Made by a program: the position numbers and the translations under genes. This document shows, in pieces, positions 37,320-45,382 of a stretch of 64,000 bases of DNA. The stretch is from CBDCGS01 sp965216915. Lineage in GTDB: Bacteria; Pseudomonadota; Alphaproteobacteria; UBA828. The stretch lies in the NCBI GenBank assembly GCA_965216915.1, contig CBDCGS010000010.1:186001-250000 (forward strand), given 5' to 3'. Within the stretch, counting starts at the first letter, position 1, and every line of letters begins with the position of its first letter. Under the pieces are notes generated by a model that was given only the letters and a program-made list of their open reading frames with translations, made no database searches and had not been told where the DNA came from.

Positions 37320-38756
37320 ATGAGTATTTCCAGATTTTTCTTGGCCGGAACCGTCGCGGTCGTTGTGGCGGCCGGGAGTTCGTGGGCCTACGCGCAGGAC
37401 GCAGCGGAAAGTGCGATCGAAGCCGCCAAGGCGTTTTCCGGCACCACGATCAACACCCTCGAGGAAGCGGGCCTCATGGCGCTGCTTGGCAAGAACTTCA
37501 CCGGGCCTCAATGGGAGGAGCTGACAGGGGTGAAGGTCAATGTCGTCGAGGCGCCCTATCTCGAGCTCTTCCCCAAGACGATGATCGAGCATCGGGGGCG
37601 ATCCGGCGCCCACGACATGCTCACCATCTCTCCCGCCTGGCTCGCCGATCTCGTTACCGCCGGTGCGCTCGAGCCGCTCGATGAATACATGGAGAAATAC
37701 GGCGCAAAAGACGAGTTCGACGATATCAATCCAGCGTTCAAGGATTACATGCTCTGGAAGGGAAAAACTTACGCTCTGATGGTTGATGGGGATGTCTTCG
37801 TTCTCTACTACAGAAAGGATATTTTCGAAGATCCCGAGAATCAAGCAGAATTCAAGGCGCAGCATGGGTATGATCTAGCTCCTCCACGGACGTGGAAGGA
37901 GTTCGGAGAGATAAGTCAATTCATTACCGACAAATACGCCCCAAAGATGTATGGATCTGGACTAATCCATGTCGGGTATATGCATTTCTTCTTCTCAGAG
38001 CGGTTCCGCAACTATGGTGGTCGATTCTTTGACCTTGACACGATGAAGGCGACGATCAATAGCGAGGCCGGTGTGCGGGCACTGACCGACCTTGTGGCAC
38101 AGATCAAGTCGATGCCGCCCGGTGCCGAGACTTGGGGCTTCATCGAGAGCCTTGCCGCGCTTCTGAATGGTGACGTCGCGATGACGATCTCGTGGCCGCC
38201 GGTCGGGCGGTGGGCTCAGGGGCTCTATGAGGGCGAGGATGCGCTCTCCTGGGTGCCCGAGACGACCGTCAAGGACAAGATCGGCTATGCCGCACCGCCA
38301 GGGGGCAAGCCTGAACTCGCTGCCGGGATCATGCTCGCGATCTCGCCGCACAGTAAGAACAAGGAGGCGACATATCTCTACATCCAATGGCTCCACAGCA
38401 AGCGTGAAAGCCTCAAGAACGTCATGAGCCCGGTCGGGCTACGCGACCCCTTCCGTCTTTCGCACTATCAGAGCCCTGAATACCAGCAGCTCTGGCCCGG
38501 CGCGAAGGACTACCTCCAAGTCTTGTGGGACGGCGCCGCGAACGGTTTGGCGGACCTCGCGATCATCAACACGTTCAAATACATGGACGACATGGCGCGC
38601 CAGGTGGTGGCTGCCATCGGGGGTAAGGATCCCAAGCAGGCTCTCGATGACGTGGCGGCGATGTGGGACGAGACGACCGAGAAGATCGGCATCGATGCAC
38701 AGCGCGAGGCCTACCGGATCTGGGCGGAGAAGCCGAGCGCCTATCGCGACAACTGA
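37320..38756 (+). CDS. Orphan ABC solute-binding protein, sugar type (family 1)
   Basis: The 478-residue product is an exported binding protein (signal about 1-25, cleavage near YAQ) of the family that serves sugar-type ABC importers. It shares LDGD/VDGDVFVLYYRK and similar blocks with the second binding protein at 45383-46930, so the two are paralogues. No permease or ATPase is adjacent; it may borrow the importer at 46991-51095. The ATG at 37320 has GAGGGGAGA upstream. Between about 37740 and 38040 the DNA is far poorer in GC than the rest of the gene while the reading frame stays intact, a mosaic patch. Confidence 0.87.
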   Translation: MSISRFFLAGTVAVVVAAGSSWAYAQDAAESAIEAAKAFSGTTINTLEEAGLMALLGKNFTGPQWEELTGVKVNVVEAPYLELFPKTMIEHRGRSGAHDMLTISPAWLADLVTAGALEPLDEYMEKYGAKDEFDDINPAFKDYMLWKGKTYALMVDGDVFVLYYRKDIFEDPENQAEFKAQHGYDLAPPRTWKEFGEISQFITDKYAPKMYGSGLIHVGYMHFFFSERFRNYGGRFFDLDTMKATINSEAGVRALTDLVAQIKSMPPGAETWGFIESLAALLNGDVAMTISWPPVGRWAQGLYEGEDALSWVPETTVKDKIGYAAPPGGKPELAAGIMLAISPHSKNKEATYLYIQWLHSKRESLKNVMSPVGLRDPFRLSHYQSPEYQQLWPGAKDYLQVLWDGAANGLADLAIINTFKYMDDMARQVVAAIGGKDPKQALDDVAAMWDETTEKIGIDAQREAYRIWAEKPSAYRDN

Positions 38757-39225
38757 GCGGAGCACGGAACGGGTGGAGCGACGCGCGCGTTCCGGACGCG
38801 CGCGCCACTCCGCACTCCACGCAAGGATGACGATCTGCCCGTCGGCAAACGCCCATATAGGTCCGGTCCCGGCGGGTGCGCGGCCCCCAGGCCGCCGTAG
38901 AACCAGCCTATGAACCGATCCGCGTAGATCTCAAACGCCGCGGCGCCCGTTCGTGTCGCGCCGTTCTTCTCCTAGAGCGCGAGCACCATCGGGCTTGCCA
39001 TCGCTGCACGACCCGTGGGGCAGCCGCGCGAAGAGCGGGGCGGTCGCGCCCGACCGAAATCCCGCCGATCGCGCAGCAACGACGAGCCGTCCTTGTTCTT
39101 GGGGAACGTGATGACGGGTCCCATGGCGCGACACGCGGTTCCGATCACGCTCGTGCTTCCAGCGTCTCGGTGAGGTCGCCCGCTCTTTTCTGGTGCGTTC
39201 GGTCTGTGGAAATGCGTTGGCCCAA
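38757..39225. other. Intergenic region between the binding-protein and cytochrome genes
   Basis: These 469 bp contain a terminator-like hairpin at the left end and part of the direct repeat at the right end. A minus-strand frame (TACRAMGPVITFPKNK) is not recognised and could be a remnant. Nothing else was identified. Confidence 0.4.
38774..38812 (+). terminator. Strong GC hairpin after the orphan binding-protein gene
   Basis: CGCGCGCG (38782-38789) pairs with CGCGCGCG (38797-38804) around a 7-nt loop, with flanking GGAG and CTCC extending the stem imperfectly. No T tract follows, so termination may need Rho; the hairpin may also protect the 3' end of the transcript. Confidence 0.5.
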
Positions 39226-39454
39226 CTACCGCGAGACCGTTCGCGTGCTCGGCGCGCCGAAGAGCACCGCCCAACCGTCGAACGGCTCGTCGATGAAGAG
39301 TTTCTGCATGCCCGGCGGCAGATCATCGAGACTGAGCGTGGCCTGAGCCGCCCGATCGTAGGCGAAGCCGATGATCGCGGCCAACTCGTCGGGCTCCAGC
39401 TCGATACGGTAGCCCAGCTCCTCGTTCTGCAACGCGATCATCGTTGTCGCACCG
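39213..39454 (-). repeat. 242-bp direct repeat, downstream copy
   Basis: This copy is part of the intact cytochrome gene; the partner is at 35129-35370. The pair flanks the DadA-like, RidA and binding-protein genes. Confidence 0.85.
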
Positions 39455-39756
39455 CGCCACATGCGAACCGCGAAATCGATCGGACGAATGTCCTCGTCCG
39501 TCGCGTCGAGGGCGGGGCCGATCTTGCCGCCGATGCCATTGACCTGGTGGCACAGGATGCAGCCCTTCTTGACGAAGAGCTCCCTGCCGCGCTCGGAATC
39601 GAACAGCGGTAGGATCAACGCCCGCCCCGATATCGCCGGCGTCAACGCGTCTTCGACGGAGTCCTGCGCATGGAGGGGCGGCGAGAGCGCGAACGTCAGA
39701 GCCAGCGCGCCGACCAACAGCGAACCGATAGTGTGTCGATAAGGCAACTTGGACAT
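39226..39756 (-). CDS. Exported c-type cytochrome, single haem
   Basis: The 176-residue product has a signal peptide (cleavage near LHAQ, residue 30) and one haem motif, CILCH, in KKGCILCHQVNGIGG, followed by IGPALD, typical of class I cytochromes. A Met near the end (PGMQKLF) may be the second axial ligand. It probably carries electrons from a periplasmic or membrane dehydrogenase. Its placement beside flavin dehydrogenases suggests an acceptor role, but that is inference. The 3' end is duplicated upstream at 35142. The ATG at 39756 gives the natural signal peptide. Confidence 0.82.
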   Translation of the reverse strand: MSKLPYRHTIGSLLVGALALTFALSPPLHAQDSVEDALTPAISGRALILPLFDSERGRELFVKKGCILCHQVNGIGGKIGPALDATDEDIRPIDFAVRMWRGATTMIALQNEELGYRIELEPDELAAIIGFAYDRAAQATLSLDDLPPGMQKLFIDEPFDGWAVLFGAPSTRTVSR

Positions 39757-40224
39757 GGGCAAGACTCCACATGATGGGTTGGCGACTTCGAGATCAGGCC
39801 GATATTCGAGCGCTGGATGAGACGCCCAATTTGCGCGGGCCGCTTGGTCTGAAGCGCGCTTGTCGGCTCGTGTTTGCAAGGGGCCGAGCGATACCGCCGC
39901 CTGCGCTTCAGGGACAACGGGCGTCTGGGCTTCTCACCAGGTCAGCCACGGTAGCACGAACGGATTTTTCATCGAAATGAACACGCATCGAAGCGCATCG
40001 CCAAACGGTGTCGCGAGGGCGAACGGCCTGCTGAGGAGCAGATGCCAGCCGTCGCGGTCGGTGCGCGGCGAGCGCGACGGTAGAACGCGTCAATGTGGTG
40101 CAGAGTTGGGTCGTGGGCCAATCTATGACACGCTCGATTCAGACGATCGCCGCGGTTATCGCGTCAAGCTGATAAGCCCGTATGTGGCCGCGACCTCCGA
40201 ACAATCCACGGGACGGACCACGCC
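39757..40224. other. Divergent intergenic region between cytochrome and aldo/keto reductase
   Basis: No gene was supported in these 468 bp. Several open frames exist on both strands without ribosome sites or recognisable sequence. Promoters for both flanking genes must lie here, but I could not assign them. Confidence 0.4.
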
Positions 40225-41091
40225 ATGACCATCGAGAAGAGACCCTTCGGCAGCACCGGCCATCTAAGCTCCGCCGTCATCTTCGGCGGCGCCGCGCTGG
40301 GCGCGGTCGACCAGGCAACCGCCGACCGCGTTCTCGATCTGCTGTTCGAATTCGGCGTCAACCATATCGATACGGCGCCGAGCTACGGCGACGCCGAGCG
40401 TAGGATCGGCCCGTGGATGGACCGCCACCGCGACGACTTCTTCCTGGCGACCAAGACCGGCCAACGCGATTACGCAGGCGCGCGGGACGAGATTCGGCGT
40501 TCGCTCGACCGTCTGCGGACCGATCACGTCGATCTCATCCAGCTTCACGCGTTGATCCACCCCGACGATTGGGCGCAAGCGTTCGCGCCGGGCGGTGCGC
40601 TTGAAGCGTTGGTCGAGGCGCGCGAGCAGAAGCTCGCCCGCTTCATCGGCGTCACCGGACATGGTTGGACCGTTGCCGCGATGCACCGACGCAGCCTTGA
40701 GCGCTTTGCCTTCGACGCCGTTCTGTTGCCCTGGAACTGGCACGCCGCCCACCATGAGGCCTATGCGGCGGATTTCGAGGCCACCGCCGCCCTTTGCGCC
40801 GAGCGGGGCGTTGCCGTGCAGACCATCAAAGCGCTCGCCCGCGGCCCTTGGGCAGCCGGCGTCGCGCCAAGCCACGCCACCTGGTACCAGCCGCTGGAGA
40901 ACGAGGCGGATATCCGCCAAGCGGTTCATTGGCTGCTCGCGCGCCCGGCGATATTCCTCAACTCGGTGGGCGACGTGACCCTCTTGCCCGCCGTGCTCCG
41001 CGCCGCCGACGAGTTGGGCGAGGCGCCGAGCGATGAGATCATGGCGAACTTGAGCGAGCGGGTTGGCTTTGCCTCGATCTTCGGTCTCTAG
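40225..41091 (+). CDS. Aldo/keto reductase
   Basis: The 288-residue product is a TIM-barrel NAD(P)H oxidoreductase. The catalytic tetrad is Asp49, Tyr54 (DTAPSYGDAE), Lys77 (ATKTG) and His108 (IQLHAL). It matches the subgroup of short, soluble aldo/keto reductases that includes many sugar and polyol dehydrogenases. The C-terminal part (VGDVTLLPAVL) replaces the usual cofactor-closing loop. It is divergent from the cytochrome gene and upstream of a cupin gene. The substrate is not evident. Confidence 0.87.
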   Translation: MTIEKRPFGSTGHLSSAVIFGGAALGAVDQATADRVLDLLFEFGVNHIDTAPSYGDAERRIGPWMDRHRDDFFLATKTGQRDYAGARDEIRRSLDRLRTDHVDLIQLHALIHPDDWAQAFAPGGALEALVEAREQKLARFIGVTGHGWTVAAMHRRSLERFAFDAVLLPWNWHAAHHEAYAADFEATAALCAERGVAVQTIKALARGPWAAGVAPSHATWYQPLENEADIRQAVHWLLARPAIFLNSVGDVTLLPAVLRAADELGEAPSDEIMANLSERVGFASIFGL

Positions 41092-41431
41092 CGCCTCAAG
41101 CCACCCGCGCCAGCGCACGTCTGCAATCTTCGTGGAAGGCGAGTCGCCAAGTCGCCCACCCGGCGACCGGCCTGATCGAGCGACCGTTCGAACGTCGGCG
41201 CGCTTCCCTTTCCGATCACCAACCTCGACGACATCGCGCCGCTCATTGGCGAGAGGTCGACCGTGACGATCCCCGAGCTGGTGACCTGTTGCGTTTCGGT
41301 TCCGGCATCGCCCGCTGAGTGTTGCGGTGACGCCGGGTTGTCGGCGGATGGCGCCGCCTGATAGCGTTCGCCGCACGAAGGCGCTTCGGGCATGAGACCG
41401 CTACGGCGCGCGATGATCCAACCAACCCGGG
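41092..41431. other. Intergenic region, nothing recognised
   Basis: These 340 bp separate the aldo/keto reductase from the cupin gene. No coding frame with a ribosome site, hairpin or repeat stood out. Confidence 0.4.
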
Positions 41432-41872
41432 ATGCACCGAATGACAGTCGAGGGCGCCGTCGACGATCGGAAGGGGGTCGTCCTCCTTCCGGGCGAGGGG
41501 AGACACTATGCGATGGGTGGCATGTCGGCGATTTTCAAAGCCGACGGCGCCGAGACCAACGCCAAGTACAACATCTCGGAGTGGTGGCTCGAACCCAATA
41601 CGGAGGGGCCGCCGGCCCATTCTCATCCCGAGGATGATGTGTTTTTCATGATCGCGGGAACCATGCACTTCCTCATGGGCGAACAATGGATCGAAGCGCC
41701 GACGGGAAGCTTCGTGCTGGTTCCGGGTGGGGTCACTCACACGTTCGAGAACAGGGGCGCATCGCGCGCGGGCGCCCTCAATTTCGGCGCGCCGGGCGGG
41801 TTCGAAGAACAGATGCCGAAATTGGTGGAGTGGTTTGCCCAAAACCCCCTTGGGCCGGTTCGCAAGGCATAA
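41432..41872 (+). CDS. Cupin_2 domain protein
   Basis: The 146-residue product is a single-domain cupin with both metal motifs: PPAHSHPEDDVFFMIAGTMH (His, His, Glu/Asp, Gly) and GSFVLVPGGVTHTFENRG (Pro, Gly, His). Such small cupins can be isomerases, dioxygenases or sensors. Starts at 41432 and 41441 are both possible; neither has a strong ribosome site. It precedes the kinase gene by 90 bp on the same strand. Confidence 0.78.
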   Translation: MHRMTVEGAVDDRKGVVLLPGEGRHYAMGGMSAIFKADGAETNAKYNISEWWLEPNTEGPPAHSHPEDDVFFMIAGTMHFLMGEQWIEAPTGSFVLVPGGVTHTFENRGASRAGALNFGAPGGFEEQMPKLVEWFAQNPLGPVRKA

Positions 41873-41962
41873 TCGGACGCCAGGGGCGCGCGCCGCGGGC
41901 GATCGTGCGGAGAAGTGGGCGGGACGGGGGGCTCGTGGTAGGTTCGCCGGCACTTTTGTTCG

Positions 41963-43264
41963 GTGACCTGGTGCGCCGCCTTGGCTCGAAACGAAACAGC
42001 GACGATCGCGGTTCCTGAGGGATATTGCGCGCACGATGCCGAGAGCCTGGCCGGCTACCTCGCCGCCCAGCCGTCGCTGCGCGAGAGATTGGGCGGTGCG
42101 CCGGAGGCTTGGCGCATCGAGGAAGTGGGCGACGGCAACCTCAACCTCGTGTTTCTCGTGCGCGGTCCTGAGGGGGGCCTTGCCGTCAAGCAAGCGCTGC
42201 CCTACGTCCGGCTCGTCGGCGAGAGCTGGCCTCTGCCGCTGGACCGGGCGTTCTTCGAGCACGAGGCACTTGTCACCCACGGGCGTCACGCGCCGGCTCT
42301 CACGCCGACGGTCTATCATTTCGACCCCGCGCTGATGTTGATCGTGATGGAGCTGCTCACGCCGCATATCATCATGCGTCGCGGCATGATCCAGGCGGTT
42401 CGCTATCCACGTGCCGCGCGCGACCTTGCCGACTATATGGCGCGCACTCTGTTCTTCACCTCGGATCTCGCGCTGAGCGCGGCGGAAAAGAAAGCGCGCG
42501 TCGCGCTCTTCTGCGGCAATACGGCGCTTTGCAAGATCAGTGAAGATCTGATCTTCACCGAGCCCTACATGGTTTGCGACAACAACCGCTGGACGAGCCC
42601 GCAGCTCGACGACATCGCGGCAGAATTTCGCGCCGACGCCGCGCTCAAGCGAGAGATCTCGTCCCTCAAGCACCGTTTCATGAGCAATGCCGAGGCGTTG
42701 ATCCATGGCGATCTGCACACGGGCTCGGTCATGGTGACGCAGGACGAGACCCGCGTCATCGACCCCGAGTTCGCCTTTTACGGTCCCATGGGGTTCGATC
42801 CAGGTGCGCTGATCGGCAACCTGTTGCTCAATTACTTCAGCCAAGACGGCCACGCGACGGCCGGCGACGATCGCGTTCAATACAAAAACTGGGTGCTGGA
42901 AACGACGGAGGCCTTTTGGCACGGCTTCGCTGATCATTTCGCGGCGCTCTGGCCGGCGCGCACCGGTGATGCGTACCCGCCGGCGCTATTCGACGACGAT
43001 GACGGCCGGTCGCCGGCGGCGGCGCGCGATGCGATGATCGGCCGGCTCTTCCAGGACGCCGTGCAGTTTGCCGGCGCAAAGATGATCCGGCGCATCCTGG
43101 GGCTCGCCCACAATATCGATTTTGAGTGGATCGAGGATCCCGATCGCCGCGCGCGTTGCGAAAGGCCCGCCCTTCGCCTCGGGCGCGAACTGGTCGTCGA
43201 CGGACCCACGTTCACCACCATCGAAGCAATCACCGACGCGGCACGCCGGCTCAATCCTGCGTGA
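41963..43264 (+). CDS. S-methyl-5-thioribose kinase-like protein
   Basis: The 433-residue product is a kinase of the APH/choline-kinase fold most similar to methylthioribose kinase. It has the nucleotide loop EEVGDGNLNLVFLV, the catalytic HGDLHTGSV, and DPEFAFYGPMGFD with the LIGNLLLNYFSQDGH block characteristic of MtnK. MtnK phosphorylates the sugar of methylthioribose in methionine salvage, but no other salvage gene (mtnA, mtnB) is nearby, and it is 21 bp upstream of an OYE-type flavoenzyme. It may therefore act on another pentose-like compound. The start is GTG at 41963, with TTG at 41981 as alternative. Confidence 0.82.
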   Translation: MTWCAALARNETATIAVPEGYCAHDAESLAGYLAAQPSLRERLGGAPEAWRIEEVGDGNLNLVFLVRGPEGGLAVKQALPYVRLVGESWPLPLDRAFFEHEALVTHGRHAPALTPTVYHFDPALMLIVMELLTPHIIMRRGMIQAVRYPRAARDLADYMARTLFFTSDLALSAAEKKARVALFCGNTALCKISEDLIFTEPYMVCDNNRWTSPQLDDIAAEFRADAALKREISSLKHRFMSNAEALIHGDLHTGSVMVTQDETRVIDPEFAFYGPMGFDPGALIGNLLLNYFSQDGHATAGDDRVQYKNWVLETTEAFWHGFADHFAALWPARTGDAYPPALFDDDDGRSPAAARDAMIGRLFQDAVQFAGAKMIRRILGLAHNIDFEWIEDPDRRARCERPALRLGRELVVDGPTFTTIEAITDAARRLNPA

Positions 43265-43285
43265 CGGGCGACCAAGGAACGCCTC

Positions 43286-45322
43286 TTGAGCGAAAAGCAA
43301 CTGCGTCTCTGGACACCGTTTCAGCTGTGCGGGCTCGCGCTACGCAACCGCTTCGTCATGCTCCCCCATTGGACGGGGCTGGACTCGCCCCGCGGCGAGC
43401 CGACGGACGACCTCGCGGCTTACTACGCGGAGCGCGCCAAGGGCGGTGTCGGGCTCATTATCACGGGCAGCCAGGCGATTCATCCCTCCGGCCAGATGTC
43501 GCCCAAATACGGTCGTGCGTGGGATCGCGATAGCGTTCCACTCTATCGGCGCATCGTCGACGCGGCTCACGCTCATGGTGCGCGAATTTTCTCTCAGCTC
43601 AACCATGGGGGACATACGACGCTTTTTCGCCATCCCCATGAGCTCTGGGCCCCATCTCAGATGCCGGAACCGTGTGCCCGCTACAACACCGTAGAGATGG
43701 ATGCGGATGAGATCGAGGCTGTCATCGAAGGTTTCGCCATCTCGGCTCGCAACATGCGCGATGCCGGCTTCGATGGGGTTGAGATCAAGGTGGGGCACGA
43801 CGGCCTGTTGCGCAGCTTCGTCTCACCCTTCTTCAATCGACGGGAAGATGCGTATGGCGGCTCGTTCGAGAACCGTATGCGCCTGCCCCTCGAGGTGCTG
43901 GCCGCGATGCGCGGGGAAGTTGGTACCGATTGGCCGATCTCGGTGCGCATCTGCCTCCACGAATACACACCATTCGGATACGACCTCAATTATGGCTTGA
44001 GGGTTGCTCGCGCACTTGCCGACAGCGGTCATGTCGACCTTTTCGACAGTGACGCCGGATCATTCTCGAGCTTCTGGATGGAGATTCCGCCGGCGGCGAT
44101 CCCGCAACTCGCCTTCAACGAGCTGAATGCGGCCCTGAAGCGGGAAACGCCGCTCCCAGTGATTGCGTTCGGTCGCATCAAGGACCCTATCGCCGCCGAA
44201 AAGATCCTTCAGCGAGGCGATGCCGATCTCATCGGTATGGCCCGCCAATTGATCGCCGATCCCGAAACACCCAACAAAGTGCGCGCCGGCGCGCTCGAGG
44301 ATGTGCGGCCCTGCATCGGCTGCAACGACGGGTGCATCTATCAGGTGATGCAGGAGAACCCGGTCCGATGTGTTCAAAACCCCGCGGCCGGCCGTGAGCG
44401 CCATCGCAACGCCCTGGTAAAAACCGACAGATCGCGACGGATTGTGGTGGTCGGCGGAGGTCCTGCCGGTTTGAGCGCGGCGGGGACACTGGTTCGCCGC
44501 GGACATTGCGTCGTTTTATTTGAACGCGAGGCGGAACCCGGCGGGCTCATTCGCCTTGCGTCGCGTCAGCCGCTTCACGACGAGATCGGTGAATCGACTC
44601 GGCACTTGGCGGGTCAGGCGCAAGCCGGCGGTGTCGAGCTGCGGATGGGAGAGGAGGCAGGCGCCGCCGATATCGAGGCGTTGAAGCCAGACGCGGTCGT
44701 CGTCGCAACAGGTTCGCGTCCCTACCTACCGGGCCACACCGCTGCGGACGGTGTGAACAGGCCGATCGCGGCGGAGGGGCTTTGGGCGTCGATGGGCGGG
44801 ATGATCCCCGGCATCGATGACGCCCGCGTCACTTCGGTCGACGCGATATTGCGTGGCGCGGCGGTCGGCGAGCCCGTGTTGATTCTCGACCGAAACAGTC
44901 ATTGGGAAGCGTGCGGAACCGCCGAGTTCATCCTCGATCGGGGATGCGACGTTACGTTGGTCACGCCGCTTCCCGTGGCCGGCATGGATCTCGAGCCGAG
45001 CAACGCCACGCTCTTCTATCAGCGGGTTCGGCCACGTGGCATGCGGATCATTACCAACACGGACCTCATGGCGATCGAGCCCGAAGGCGTCACTCTGGTC
45101 GACGTCCACACTCAGGAGGTGAGCGTCTTGCGTGACATCCAGACGATCGTGCTCGCGATCGGGCGGCGCTCGAACGACCGGCTTTACCACGCCCTCAAGG
45201 GACGCTTGCCAACGGTCCGGATCGGAGATTGCCGGGCGCCGCGCTTCCTGGAACAGGCGATCCTCGAGGGCGATACCATCGGCCGCGAAATCGAGGCGCG
45301 CCTCGGCGCTGGAAAGTCATAG
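43286..45322 (+). CDS. OYE-type NADH:flavin oxidoreductase / iron-sulfur flavoprotein
   Basis: The 678-residue product has an Old Yellow Enzyme FMN barrel (about 1-345, with IFSQLNHGGH and FEIKVGHDGLL-type active-site blocks), a 4Fe-4S site (CIGCNDGC ... RCVQNP) and FAD/NAD domains (VVVGGGPAGLSAAG at about 390). The family includes dienoyl-CoA reductase and N-methylproline or amine demethylases. It lacks the Cys corresponding to the covalent FMN site of the first flavoprotein at 30479. It is coupled (21 bp) to the kinase gene. The start is TTG at 43286. Confidence 0.86.
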   Translation: MSEKQLRLWTPFQLCGLALRNRFVMLPHWTGLDSPRGEPTDDLAAYYAERAKGGVGLIITGSQAIHPSGQMSPKYGRAWDRDSVPLYRRIVDAAHAHGARIFSQLNHGGHTTLFRHPHELWAPSQMPEPCARYNTVEMDADEIEAVIEGFAISARNMRDAGFDGVEIKVGHDGLLRSFVSPFFNRREDAYGGSFENRMRLPLEVLAAMRGEVGTDWPISVRICLHEYTPFGYDLNYGLRVARALADSGHVDLFDSDAGSFSSFWMEIPPAAIPQLAFNELNAALKRETPLPVIAFGRIKDPIAAEKILQRGDADLIGMARQLIADPETPNKVRAGALEDVRPCIGCNDGCIYQVMQENPVRCVQNPAAGRERHRNALVKTDRSRRIVVVGGGPAGLSAAGTLVRRGHCVVLFEREAEPGGLIRLASRQPLHDEIGESTRHLAGQAQAGGVELRMGEEAGAADIEALKPDAVVVATGSRPYLPGHTAADGVNRPIAAEGLWASMGGMIPGIDDARVTSVDAILRGAAVGEPVLILDRNSHWEACGTAEFILDRGCDVTLVTPLPVAGMDLEPSNATLFYQRVRPRGMRIITNTDLMAIEPEGVTLVDVHTQEVSVLRDIQTIVLAIGRRSNDRLYHALKGRLPTVRIGDCRAPRFLEQAILEGDTIGREIEARLGAGKS

Positions 45323-45345
45323 TCGGCCGTTGAGGGAAGAGGGAC

Positions 45346-45371
45346 GGTGGGATCGGACGCCCGATCCCACC
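45346..45371. terminator. Bidirectional terminator between convergent genes
   Basis: GGTGGGATCGG (45346-45356) pairs perfectly with CCGATCCCACC (45361-45371) over a 4-nt loop. The hairpin lies between the stop codons of the flavoprotein and the binding-protein genes. Confidence 0.75.
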
Positions 45372-45382
45372 GGTAATTGCAG

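Noticed and set aside
38931..39326. 131-residue minus-strand gene upstream of the binding-protein terminator
   Set aside because: It overlaps the certain cytochrome gene end in another frame and has no recognisable features.
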